Shown here piece by piece: positions 18,150 to 28,931 of a stretch of DNA of 63,475 nt (positions within the stretch are counted from its first letter, which is position 1; each line of letters begins with the position of its first letter). The position numbers and the translations under genes are program-made. Under the pieces are notes generated by a model. It was given only the letters and a program-made list of their open reading frames with translations, was not told the origin of the DNA and did not search any database. The DNA comes from Coriobacteriia bacterium (GTDB lineage: Bacteria > Actinomycetota > Coriobacteriia > Anaerosomatales > Anaerosomataceae). The stretch is taken from NCBI GenBank assembly GCA_016938395.1, contig JAFGUS010000119.1:1-63475 (forward strand), given 5' to 3'.

Positions 18150-19112
18150 TCACGCCGTAGGCGGCACCTCGGGCGCTTGGAGCCCCTCGGGTTCCTCCAG
18201 CGCCACCGGCGGCCCTTCGATCGCGGGCTCGAAGACGGTCCCGCCGTCCGCGCCGGAGGCGCCCATCACCTCGGCGACGACCATCCCCGAGAGGATGAGC
18301 ATGCTGCCCGCCAGGCCGCCGATACCGAGCCGCTCCCCCGCGATCCAACCGAAGATTCCGCCGAACGCCGGTTCCGAAATGAGGATGAGCGCAGTCCTGG
18401 CGGGTGAGAGCGTGCGCTGGGCGTGGGTCTGCACCGCAAAGGCCACAGCTGAGCCGAACACGCCGGTCACGAGCAGCGCCCCCCACACACCCGCATCCGG
18501 CGGCAGCGCCAGCGGCTCGGTGGCAAGTGCGACCGCCCCGCACGCGACCGCCACGGTCACGAGCTGCACGAGCGTGAGCGGCCGCACGTCGTGGGCGCGC
18601 CCGAAGCTGCCGAGCACGATCATGTGCGCCGAGTACGCCACCGCGCAGAGCAGCACACGCGTGTCCCCCACGTTCCAGCCGCCCGCATCGCCTCCCGAGA
18701 GCAGCCACAGCCCGGCGACCGCCAGGACCACACCGCCCACCGTGAACGCGCGTGGCGGTCGCCGCAGAAGCACTGCCTGGAAGACCGGCGTGATCACAAC
18801 AAACATGCCGGTGATGAATGCAGCCTTGGAAGCCGACGTGTCCTGGAGCCCCCAGGTCTGGAAGATGTAGCCCGCCGTGAGGAATGCGCCCGCAAGCACA
18901 CCCACACCGACCGTCGCCCGATCGAGCAAGCGCAGCGACGCCGGAACCACCACCACGAACGCGATGATGGCGATCAGGAACCGCACGGTAAGAAACGAGT
19001 AGAGCGGGTAGCGCGCAACGGCGTCCTTCACGACGACGAAGGTCGCGCCCCACACGGCGGCCACGCCCACGAGCGCCAGGTGGACGCCGTAGCGGCGTAG
19101 GAGTGCCGTCAC
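18150..19112 (-). CDS. EamA/DMT-superfamily transporter
   Basis: A 320-residue membrane protein made of two EamA repeats, about ten transmembrane helices (for example HLALVGVAAVWGATFVVVK at the start). The second repeat begins near LALPPDAGVWGALLVTGVFG and includes AFAVQTHAQRTLSPARTALI and SEPAFGGIFGWIAGERL, both typical. The family exports metabolites or amino acids; the substrate cannot be told. A short cytoplasmic acidic/Pro tail follows the last helix. The start GTG at 19112 overlaps the rsfS stop (GTGA), so it is the last gene of the rsfS chain. tRNA-Ala and its promoter lie just beyond its end. Confidence 0.88.
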   Translation of the reverse strand: MTALLRRYGVHLALVGVAAVWGATFVVVKDAVARYPLYSFLTVRFLIAIIAFVVVVPASLRLLDRATVGVGVLAGAFLTAGYIFQTWGLQDTSASKAAFITGMFVVITPVFQAVLLRRPPRAFTVGGVVLAVAGLWLLSGGDAGGWNVGDTRVLLCAVAYSAHMIVLGSFGRAHDVRPLTLVQLVTVAVACGAVALATEPLALPPDAGVWGALLVTGVFGSAVAFAVQTHAQRTLSPARTALILISEPAFGGIFGWIAGERLGIGGLAGSMLILSGMVVAEVMGASGADGGTVFEPAIEGPPVALEEPEGLQAPEVPPTA

Positions 19113-19477
19113 GCCGAAGCACCCTCGGCCTGCTGCGTGGGCCCGGTCACCGACTCGGGCAGCGCTACGCGCGGGGCGTCGGCCCACAGCTTTTCGAGGC
19201 GGTAGAACTCGCGCTCGTCGGGCTGGAACACGTGAACGACCACTTCGCCGAAGTCGAGAAGGACCCACCGGCCCTCGCGCTCGCCCTCACGACCGATCGG
19301 CTTGATGCCGGCGGTCTCGCGCAGCGTGTCCTCCACCTCGTCGGCGATGGTGCGCACCTGCCGATCGTTCCTGCCGGTCGCCACCACGAAGTACGAAGTG
19401 ATGACGAGTGTGGCGACCACATCGAGGACCACGATGTCCTCGGCTTTCTTCTCTGCCGCCGCCTCGGCGGCGAGCAC
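19109..19477 (-). CDS. rsfS: ribosomal silencing factor RsfS
   Basis: A small protein of the RsfS/YqeL family that binds L14 and blocks subunit joining in starvation. The core KKAEDIVVLDVVATLVITSY, then FVVATGRNDRQVRTIADEV and WVLLDFGEVVVHVF, is unmistakable. The first usual start codon is GTG at 19477 (122 residues). In-frame homologous-looking sequence (EPRDIA) continues upstream to CTG 19498, which has AGGAG six bases before it and gives the usual N-terminal length, so CTG may be the real start. It follows the LCP-like gene, in the nadD-yqeK-lytR-rsfS order. Confidence 0.93.
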   Translation of the reverse strand: MLAAEAAAEKKAEDIVVLDVVATLVITSYFVVATGRNDRQVRTIADEVEDTLRETAGIKPIGREGEREGRWVLLDFGEVVVHVFQPDEREFYRLEKLWADAPRVALPESVTGPTQQAEGASA

Positions 19478-19512
19478 AGCGATGTCACGGGGTTCCAGTG
19501 TGCACTCCTCTC

Positions 19513-20700
19513 CTACGTGCCGCCATCGGCCGGCGGCACGTAGTCCGCTCCGATGATCACGATGACGTCGGCGACATCCTGCTCCGAGGGCTGGTCGACC
19601 ACCTCACCGACCCCGAGCGCTTCTTTGACGGCATCTCCCTGTTCCATGTTGCCGTCCTGCACCACGATGAGCGTACTGTCGTAGTCGAAGCGGTCAGCGT
19701 TCTTGGTGTCCACCACCCGCATCCCACCACCGATGAGTTGTTGTGCTGCGAGTCCGGCGATGCCCGGCGTCCCGACGCCGTTGTAGATGATGACCCGGAT
19801 GGCCGAGTCGTCCGCCCCGATCCGCACGTCCCACCACTGCAGGAGCAGGTCCGCGATCTGATCGCGCTGTGGCTCGAAGAACGTCTGCCCTCCGAGGTCG
19901 ATCGGTTTGACCGGCAGCGGCACGAGCGCAGTGCGCTCTCCCGGGATCGTCTCTATGAACGCCGCGATGCGCTCGCGGTCGTCCGCACCCAGATCGGTGT
20001 CCTTGACCGCCGCCATCACCTGGCGAAGGCTCTGGTTGGTGAGCGCATCCTGGTAGACCTGGAGGTCCACGACCACGTAGTGCTCGAACGGGACCGAGAG
20101 GTAGTTGGAGATCGCGGCCAAAGACACGCCCGGGCCGGCTGCATAGCTCTCCCCCACGCGTTCGAATCCCTGCCCCGGTACTTCCATGAACGCCCCGCTC
20201 GGGACGGCGATGCCGAGGATCTGCTCATCGGTCTCGTCGAACCTCACCGCGAGGAACTCGGCGGTCTCCGAGCCGTTCACACCGATGATCAGCAGGTTCT
20301 CCCGCGCCTTGGCTGCGCGTGCCTCCGGTGTCTGATCGCGCTCAGCATCCCGAACCGCGAGCCAGCGCGCACCCGCATTGATCCCCGTGGCGAGCAGGAA
20401 CAGCACGAGCAGCACCGCGACGCCGCCCGCAATCGCCATTCCGATGATCTGCAACACGCCGAGCGCACCGCTCTTCGCTGACCGGACACCGACGTTCACC
20501 TGTCGCTTGAGCCGCTCGGTGCGCGCCTCGCGCCTCACCCGCTTGCCAAGCTTCGACGAGCGCTTCGACGCCCGCCAGCCCTCGGGTGCCTCCGGAGCTG
20601 GCAAGGGGGTACGGCGGCGGGGATACTCGGCACGTTCAGAGAGCGGTTCGCGCGGCATGTCGGCCGACCCGCCCGTCTGTGTAGGGCGACGTGCGCTCAC
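19513..20700 (-). CDS. LytR_C protein with degenerate LCP-like domain
   Basis: 395 residues: a basic, Arg-rich cytoplasmic N-terminus (1-80), one transmembrane helix (about 83-108), an LCP-like region (about 134-265) and a LytR_C domain (about 300-390, IRVIIYNGVGTPGIAGLAAQQL). In LytR-CpsA-Psr enzymes that attach polymers to peptidoglycan, conserved Asp/Arg residues lie in a D-R-SDT stretch and in IPRDTYV. Here the corresponding pieces read LIIGVNGSETAEFL and VPSGAF, so these catalytic residues appear lost. It may be a non-catalytic scaffold. The GTG start overlaps the yqeK stop; MPREPL at residue 15 is an alternative start. Confidence 0.75.
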   Translation of the reverse strand: MSARRPTQTGGSADMPREPLSERAEYPRRRTPLPAPEAPEGWRASKRSSKLGKRVRREARTERLKRQVNVGVRSAKSGALGVLQIIGMAIAGGVAVLLVLFLLATGINAGARWLAVRDAERDQTPEARAAKARENLLIIGVNGSETAEFLAVRFDETDEQILGIAVPSGAFMEVPGQGFERVGESYAAGPGVSLAAISNYLSVPFEHYVVVDLQVYQDALTNQSLRQVMAAVKDTDLGADDRERIAAFIETIPGERTALVPLPVKPIDLGGQTFFEPQRDQIADLLLQWWDVRIGADDSAIRVIIYNGVGTPGIAGLAAQQLIGGGMRVVDTKNADRFDYDSTLIVVQDGNMEQGDAVKEALGVGEVVDQPSEQDVADVIVIIGADYVPPADGGT

Positions 20701-21275
20701 GGCCGGTCACCCGCCACGTGCCGGTTCCATACCGCTACCGTATGCGGGTGTATACGTCGGCCCGTATCGACGAGATGGCGAACGGATGCGGCATACGTGG
20801 CCGCGAACAGCCGATCGAGCGACATGACGCCCACCTGCTCGCGCAGTGCCTCTGCGCGGGCGTGACGTCTCCCGGGTTCGAGCACATCGGCAACGTACAC
20901 GATCTTCGCCAGCGGTGTCATCGAGACAGATCCGTAGGTGTGGGCGCCGACCGCGGCGGTGATGTCCTCGGCGATTCCCGGGAAGACCTCCGCGAGATCC
21001 CGCGCGGCCACCGGACCGTGGAGCAGGTAGGTCACCGACTCATCAACGTCGGTTACGGGTATGCCGAGTTCGCGGGCTCGCGCCAGGAGCTCTTCGCCGG
21101 GCGTCTCGCGGTGCCAGTCGTGGAGCAGACCCGCTACCCGCGCGGCATCGGGGTCCATGCCGTAAGCCTTCGCTATCGCGGCCGCGGTCTCCGCAACGCG
21201 CTCCGAATGCGCGAGTGCCGCAGGTGAGAGACGCGCGGCCACCGCGCGATGCGCTTCGTCATGACTCGGCAGCAT
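20697..21275 (-). CDS. yqeK: HD-domain diadenosine-tetraphosphate hydrolase YqeK-like
   Basis: A 192-residue HD-superfamily protein. H23 (HSERVAETAAAIA), the H52-D53 pair (GLLHDWHRE) and later His residues (LLHGPVAARDLAE, AVGAHTYGSVSMTPLAKIVYVAD) make up the metal site. YqeK hydrolyses Ap4A symmetrically, limiting stress dinucleotides. I chose ATG 21275, one base after the nadD stop; the longer frame upstream covers nadD and is not YqeK-like. It sits directly after nadD as in many Firmicutes and Actinobacteria. Confidence 0.9.
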   Translation of the reverse strand: MLPSHDEAHRAVAARLSPAALAHSERVAETAAAIAKAYGMDPDAARVAGLLHDWHRETPGEELLARARELGIPVTDVDESVTYLLHGPVAARDLAEVFPGIAEDITAAVGAHTYGSVSMTPLAKIVYVADVLEPGRRHARAEALREQVGVMSLDRLFAATYAASVRHLVDTGRRIHPHTVAVWNRHVAGDRP

Positions 21276-21276
21276 G

Positions 21277-21888
21277 TCAGCCGCGCCCCTCGTACAGACC
21301 GTTCTTGCGGATGTAGGCGGCGACCTCTTCGGGCAGAAGGTAGCGGACCGGCCGGCGCGCCGCCAGACGGCTCCGTATGTCGGTTGATGAGATGGCGAGT
21401 GCCGGGACCTCCATGGGCTCCACCACGAGACGTCCGGCTCCCGCACGTTCGCCGAGCGGCGCCAGATCGTAGCCAGGGCGCGTCGCCGCGATGAAGGTGC
21501 AGACGTCGGCGAGCCGCTCGGAGTCTTTCCACGTCACGATGTCGAGCACGGCATCCGCACCGGTGATGAAGAAGAGCTCGGTGTCGGGACCGTGCATATT
21601 CCGAAGCTGCATGATCGTGTCGACGGTGTACGTGACGCCCGGTCGATCGATCTCAAGACGGCTCACCGTGAAGTCGGGGTTGCTTGCGGTGGCGATCACC
21701 GTCATGAGATAGCGGTGCTCTGCGGGGGTGACCTGCTGATGTGTCTTGCGCGCGGGCTCTCCGGTGGGCATGAACACGACGCGGTCCAGGTTGAACTGGA
21801 CCAGCGCCTCCTCGGCGGTGACGAGATGACCGTAGTGGATCGGGTCGAACGTGCCGCCCATGATGCCCAGTCGGAGTCGTTTCCTCAC
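21277..21888 (-). CDS. nadD: nicotinate-nucleotide adenylyltransferase
   Basis: 203 residues. The nucleotidyltransferase signature GGTFDPIHYGH is at 11-21 and the C-terminal ISSTDIRSRLAARRPVRYLLPEEVAAYI is typical of NadD, which makes deamido-NAD from nicotinate mononucleotide and ATP. The GTG start overlaps the proA stop (GTGA). It is followed by yqeK. Confidence 0.96.
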   Translation of the reverse strand: MRKRLRLGIMGGTFDPIHYGHLVTAEEALVQFNLDRVVFMPTGEPARKTHQQVTPAEHRYLMTVIATASNPDFTVSRLEIDRPGVTYTVDTIMQLRNMHGPDTELFFITGADAVLDIVTWKDSERLADVCTFIAATRPGYDLAPLGERAGAGRLVVEPMEVPALAISSTDIRSRLAARRPVRYLLPEEVAAYIRKNGLYEGRG

Positions 21889-23138
21889 TCGCGTATCTGA
21901 CCGCTTCCCATTGCGATGTACTTCGTCGTAGTGAGCGCGGTGAGCCCCATCGGGCCGCGCGCGTGGAGCTTCTGTGTCGAGATGCCGATCTCTGCCCCGA
22001 GCCCGAACTCGCCACCGTCAGTGAAGCGCGTCGAGGCGTTCACGTATACGGCGGCCGCATCGACCTCGTTCAAAAACCGCGTCGCGGCGGTGTAGTCCTC
22101 GGTCACGATCGCCTCGCTGTGCTTCGTGCCGTACGTGTTGATGTGCGCGATGGCCGCGTCGAGTCCGGGAACCACCTTACAGGCGATCTTGAGATCGAGA
22201 TACTCGGTGGCCCAGTCCTCCTCGGTCGCCGGCTGGACACGCATGATCGCCCCGAGCGACCGCGTCTTCTCGTCACCGTACACCGTGACACCCGCATTCT
22301 CGAGCGCCCGCAGGATGGGCGGTAGCACACGCTCGTAGACCGCCTCGTCGATGAGCAGCGTCTCCGCGGCGTTGCACACGCCCGGACGCTGGCACTTGGC
22401 GTTCACGACGATGCGCTCGGCCATGCGCGCGTCAGCCATCTCGTGCACGTACACGTGGCAGTTGCCGACGCCGGTCTCGATCACGGGTACTTTGGCGTTC
22501 TCCACCACGCTCTTGATCAGTCCGGCGCCACCGCGCGGGATGAGCACGTCGATCATGCCGTGGAGGCCCATGAGCTCTTCAGCCGCTTCGCGCTCGGTCG
22601 ATGCCACCGAGGCGATGGTCCCCTCGGGAAGCCCGGCTCCCACCGCGGCGCCCGAAAGCACGCCGGTGATGGCGAGGTTGGACTCCACCGCGAGCGAGCC
22701 GCCTCGCAGAATCACCGCGTTGCCGGTCTTCACGCACAGACCTGCGGCGTCAGCGGTGACGTTCGGACGCGCTTCATAGATGATCGCGACGACGCCGATG
22801 GGCACCCGCACCTGCTGGAGCCAGATGCCGTTGCCGAGGCGGGACCCGCTCACGACCTCGCCGATCGGGTCGGGCAGGATCGAGAGACTCCGGAGCGCCT
22901 CCGAGATCGCCTTGATGCGCACCGGGTCGAGCCGAAGCCGGTCGAGCAGCGACGCCGGCGTGTTCTTCTCCCGCGCCGCCACCATGTCGCGCTCGTTGGC
23001 CGCGAGGATCTCCTCTTGCTTGGCGACGAGCGCGTGCGCCATGGCGAGCAGCGCGCGATTGCGCTGATCGGTCGACGTCCTCGCGAGGGCAAGAGCCGCC
23101 TCCCGGGCGCGAACGGCCAGTCCCTGAACCTCTGACAT
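21885..23138 (-). CDS. proA: gamma-glutamyl phosphate reductase
   Basis: A 417-residue NADPH-dependent reductase, second step of proline synthesis from glutamate. The catalytic cysteine is C255 in RPGVCNAAETLLID. PIGVVAIIYEARPNVTADAAGLC and the end GPMGLTALTTTKY are family signatures. It lies 33 bases after proB, so the two enzymes that handle the unstable gamma-glutamyl phosphate are co-made. Confidence 0.97.
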   Translation of the reverse strand: MSEVQGLAVRAREAALALARTSTDQRNRALLAMAHALVAKQEEILAANERDMVAAREKNTPASLLDRLRLDPVRIKAISEALRSLSILPDPIGEVVSGSRLGNGIWLQQVRVPIGVVAIIYEARPNVTADAAGLCVKTGNAVILRGGSLAVESNLAITGVLSGAAVGAGLPEGTIASVASTEREAAEELMGLHGMIDVLIPRGGAGLIKSVVENAKVPVIETGVGNCHVYVHEMADARMAERIVVNAKCQRPGVCNAAETLLIDEAVYERVLPPILRALENAGVTVYGDEKTRSLGAIMRVQPATEEDWATEYLDLKIACKVVPGLDAAIAHINTYGTKHSEAIVTEDYTAATRFLNEVDAAAVYVNASTRFTDGGEFGLGAEIGISTQKLHARGPMGLTALTTTKYIAMGSGQIRE

Positions 23139-23171
23139 GGTCTCCTACGTCCCTTCGCTCGGATGCATGGC

Positions 23172-25937
<2,766 letters not shown>

Positions 25938-25974
25938 GTCCGATCACCCTCGTCCCTAGAGGCCGCGCCTCGCG

Positions 25975-26619
25975 CTAGCCGTCGTACTTCTTCGCGTGAA
26001 CGCCGCAGTACTTCGAGCCTTCCTTGGCCTTGTTGGTGCAGGGCGTCCCGTCCGACTTGGTGGCGGCGCACATGCCCGCCTCGGCAGGGGCCGCCTTCTT
26101 GGGCGCCTCGGCCGGAGCGGCCTTCTCGGCCTTCTTCGGCTTCGGTGCCTCCGCCTTGACCGGGGCGGCCTTCTCAGCCTTGGCGGGCTTCGCCGCTTCG
26201 GCCTTCTCGACCTTCTCGGCCTTCTTGGGCGCCTCGGCCGGAGCGGCCTTCTCGGCCTTCTTCGCCTTCGGTGCCTCCGCCTTCGTGGCCTTCACGGGCT
26301 TCTCGGCGCCTTCGGCCACGATCGACACGATGCGCACGCTGGTGAGCTGCTGACGGTGACCCGTCGTCCGCTTGTAGCCTTTGCGCTTCTTGAACTTGAA
26401 GACGATCTGCTTCTCACCCTTGAAGTGCTCCAGTACCTCGGCGGTCACTGCGGCACCGGCGACTTGGTCGGCAGTCGCCAGGATGCGATCACCGTCGGCG
26501 ATGAAGATGACCCGCAGGTCGACCGTGCTGCCTACATCTGCCTTGACCCGCTCGACGGCGAGGACCGAGCCCTCTTCGACCCGGGCCTGCTTACCGCCGG
26601 TATCTATCACTGCATACAT
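25975..26619 (-). CDS. rplU: 50S ribosomal protein L21 with Lys/Ala linker and C-terminal Cys/His module
   Basis: Residues 1-104 are a normal bL21 (MYAVIDTGGKQARVEEGS, then FKFKKRKGYKRTTGHRQQLT). Standard bL21 ends here, but this protein continues to 214. Residues 105-182 are low-complexity Lys, Ala, Glu and Pro (motifs such as KKAEKAAPAEAPKKA repeated). Residues 184-208 form a compact C184-x9-C194-x10-C205-x2-H208 module (CAATKSDGTPC...YCGVH) resembling DUF5763-type small zinc-binding units. The tail could reach off the ribosome surface and bind RNA or another protein. I chose ATG 26619; the longer frame adds ten residues without L21 similarity. A promoter lies just upstream. Confidence 0.95.
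   Translation of the reverse strand: MYAVIDTGGKQARVEEGSVLAVERVKADVGSTVDLRVIFIADGDRILATADQVAGAAVTAEVLEHFKGEKQIVFKFKKRKGYKRTTGHRQQLTSVRIVSIVAEGAEKPVKATKAEAPKAKKAEKAAPAEAPKKAEKVEKAEAAKPAKAEKAAPVKAEAPKPKKAEKAAPAEAPKKAAPAEAGMCAATKSDGTPCTNKAKEGSKYCGVHAKKYDG
26095..26157. repeat. 63-bp direct repeat within rplU, copy 1
   Basis: Matches 26221-26283 with one base difference and a 126-base offset. It encodes 21 residues of the Lys/Ala linker (AEAPKxKKAEKAAPAEAPKKA). The linker therefore grew at least partly by recent internal duplication. Confidence 0.9.
26221..26283. repeat. 63-bp direct repeat within rplU, copy 2
   Basis: Second copy of the linker repeat, see 26095-26157; the two differ only at one GGC/GCC position. 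Confidence 0.9.
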
Positions 26620-26659
26620 GAACCATCGCTCCAGTCGGTGGGAACACACGCGAGCAGCA

Positions 26660-26689
26660 AGGTTAGCAGAGGACGCCGAGCAGCGTCAA
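26660..26689 (-). promoter_or_regulatory. promoter of rplU-rpmA
   Basis: Minus-strand TTGACG (26689-26684, five of six), an 18-base spacer ending TGC, and TAACCT (26665-26660). The -10 hexamer is weak but extended by TGC. It lies about 40 bases upstream of the rplU ATG. Confidence 0.65.
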
Positions 26690-26758
26690 CGACCGATACC
26701 GCCCTTTCGGGCACATGCGGCCGGCCGCCCGGTGCATGAGCGCCGGCCATGCCTCTCG

Positions 26759-28246
26759 TCACTCGCTCTCGAGGTCGACGGTACCCGCTTTGCCCTCGAT
26801 GAGCACCCGCACCTCGGTGGGTGCGACGTCGGGGTCGGCGATCACATTCACCTGCTTCCCGGTATCCGCGCGCAGGTGTGCCACCGTGTTGCGCCCTGGT
26901 GCGCTGATGAGCGCGTACGTCCCCGGGTTGAGGCCGATGAGGTACGCCGAGGAGCGTCCGGTGATGAGGAGCTCTCGCAGGCGTCGCTCCACCGTGATGC
27001 GCTTCGTGGTGTCGGACAGGACCCGACCCTCACCGCGACACGTCGGGCACGGCTCGGTGAGCACGCCGTACAGACCGTCGGTGACGTTCTTGCGGGTGAG
27101 CTCCACCAGTCCGAGCCGGGACATATCCGAGACCCGCGTCTTCGTGCGGTCGCGCTCTAGGGCCTGCGCGAGCCGCGCCATCACGAGTTGGCGATTGGCG
27201 GGGCTCTCCATGTCGATGAAGTCGATGACGATGATGCCGCCGATGTCGCGCAGGCGGAGCTGCCGCACCGCCTCGGTAGCCGCCTCCAGATTGGTGCGGA
27301 CCACCGTGTCCTCGAGACTCTTGCGGCCTACGTAGCTTCCGGTGTTCACGTCGATCGCGGTGAGGGCCTCCGTGCGGTCGATGGTGATATGCCCGCCCGA
27401 TGGCAGCGGCACCGTCCGCAAGACCGCGGCGTCGATATCACCCTGCAACCCGTACGACTCGAAGAGCGCCCCGCGCTCCTTGTGCAGGTGCACGCGCTTC
27501 ACGAGCCGGGGGGCCGTCTTGCGCAGGAACGACGTGACCTTCTCGTACACGCGCTTGTCGTCCACCACCATCCGACGGAAGTCGTCACCGAACGCATCAC
27601 GGACGAGGCGCAACGCGAGGTCCATCTCGGTGTACACGATCTCGGGGGCGAGCCCGTCGCGCGCCTGGTTCCGTATCCGGTTCCACAGACGCAGAAGGAA
27701 CTCGAGGTCGCCCTCGAGGTCCTTCTCGGCTGCACCGGTGGCCGCGGTCCGCACGATCACGCCCACACCCTTGGGTACGAGCGGTTCGATGACCGCGCTC
27801 AGCCGGTCACGCTCCTCGGGAGCCAGCTTGCGAGACAGACCAACGAACGGCGAAAACGGCATGAGCACGAGGAACCGCCCCGGGAGCGTGATCTCGGTCG
27901 TGACGCGGGCGCCCTTGGTGCCCATGGGGTCCTTCAGCACCTGCACCATGAGCTGCTGGCCGGGGCTCAGAAGCGCCTTGATGTCTCGCCGCGGCGCACC
28001 GGGCACGTCCTCCGGCGACACCACCTCATCGACGTACAGGAACGCGTTCTTCTCAAGCCCGATGTCGACGAACGCCGCCTGCATGCCGGGCAGCACATCG
28101 CGCACCTTGCCCAGATAGACGTTGCCGACGACACTCCGCTTCGGCCGCTCGACGTACAGCTCCACAAGACTTCGGTCCTCGAGAACGGCCACGCGTGTCT
28201 CGTGTGCATCGTGCGAGATCAGCATCTCGCGTGTGATGTCTGCCAC
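26759..28246 (-). CDS. rng: ribonuclease G/E family endoribonuclease
   Basis: 495 residues, the short RNase G form without the long scaffold of RNase E. An S1 domain lies near 40-125 (VGNVYLGKVRDVLPGMQAAFVDIGLEKNAF). The catalytic region carries TAIDVNTGSYVGRK and GGIIVIDFIDME (catalytic Asp pair). The zinc-link CPTCRGEG follows. It processes rRNA ends and mRNA. It lies in the conserved TIGR03960-TIGR03936-rng-rplU-rpmA order and begins 10 bases after the TIGR03936 gene. Confidence 0.95.
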   Translation of the reverse strand: MADITREMLISHDAHETRVAVLEDRSLVELYVERPKRSVVGNVYLGKVRDVLPGMQAAFVDIGLEKNAFLYVDEVVSPEDVPGAPRRDIKALLSPGQQLMVQVLKDPMGTKGARVTTEITLPGRFLVLMPFSPFVGLSRKLAPEERDRLSAVIEPLVPKGVGVIVRTAATGAAEKDLEGDLEFLLRLWNRIRNQARDGLAPEIVYTEMDLALRLVRDAFGDDFRRMVVDDKRVYEKVTSFLRKTAPRLVKRVHLHKERGALFESYGLQGDIDAAVLRTVPLPSGGHITIDRTEALTAIDVNTGSYVGRKSLEDTVVRTNLEAATEAVRQLRLRDIGGIIVIDFIDMESPANRQLVMARLAQALERDRTKTRVSDMSRLGLVELTRKNVTDGLYGVLTEPCPTCRGEGRVLSDTTKRITVERRLRELLITGRSSAYLIGLNPGTYALISAPGRNTVAHLRADTGKQVNVIADPDVAPTEVRVLIEGKAGTVDLESE

Positions 28247-28256
28247 TGATGGCCCG

Positions 28257-28931
28257 CTACAGGGGACGGCGCCAGGTCTCTCCGTCTTCGATGAGGAGGT
28301 CGGTTCGCGTCACGAGCATCCGGGCATCGTACCCGAGTGCAGCTGTCACCAACACATCGGGTCTGAGGGAGCCGTGCTGTCCCATCCGGACCACCATCCG
28401 AACGATGACGTCAGTCCCCTCCGTCGACACCACCTCGGGCTCCTTCGGGAGCGCCTCGGCAAGGTCGAAAACCTTGGTCTTGCCCTTGTGTTCGAACGTG
28501 AGCGTGCCGTTCCTCACAGTCGCGTCGAGCGAGCGCTCGATCTCCTCCCGCGGGATCCCCCCTTTCACTGTGACAACGTACTCCGCTATCGTCAGTGCCG
28601 CCGCAAGCGATGCCTCGCCCGCTGGCACGTATGCGCACGCTCGCGGCGCAAGGTCGGCCACCACGGCCCGCCGCAGCGATGCGCACGCCTCGTCCGGGGG
28701 CACGAACCTCGCCAGCATCAGATCGAGGTACTCACGCTCCCCTGCCGTTCCGACAGGAAGCGCGGGGCCGAAGGCGATCCGCATGCGCGGGCTGAACCCC
28801 CGACTCACAGCATACGGCAATCCCGCACGGCGCGCAGCGCGTTCGAACGCATGCACCGTTTCAAGATGCGAAAGATGGCGGAGACGACCGCTCTTGGTGT
28901 AGCAGACCCGGAGTCGGTAGCCCTCAGCCAC
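28257..28931 (-). CDS. TIGR03936/DUF2344 family protein
   Basis: A 224-residue protein with YRLRVCYTKSGRLRHLSHLETVHAFERAARRAGLP and SRGFSPRMRIAFGPALPVGTAGEREY, the signature of the TIGR03936 family. It is always encoded next to, or fused to, the TIGR03960 radical-SAM protein, and its biochemical role is not established. The GTG at 28931 overlaps the radical-SAM gene end by 8 bases; a GTG at 28940 is an alternative. A translation or RNA link has been suggested from its neighbours (RNase G, L21, L27), which is inference. Confidence 0.88.
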   Translation of the reverse strand: MAEGYRLRVCYTKSGRLRHLSHLETVHAFERAARRAGLPYAVSRGFSPRMRIAFGPALPVGTAGEREYLDLMLARFVPPDEACASLRRAVVADLAPRACAYVPAGEASLAAALTIAEYVVTVKGGIPREEIERSLDATVRNGTLTFEHKGKTKVFDLAEALPKEPEVVSTEGTDVIVRMVVRMGQHGSLRPDVLVTAALGYDARMLVTRTDLLIEDGETWRRPL

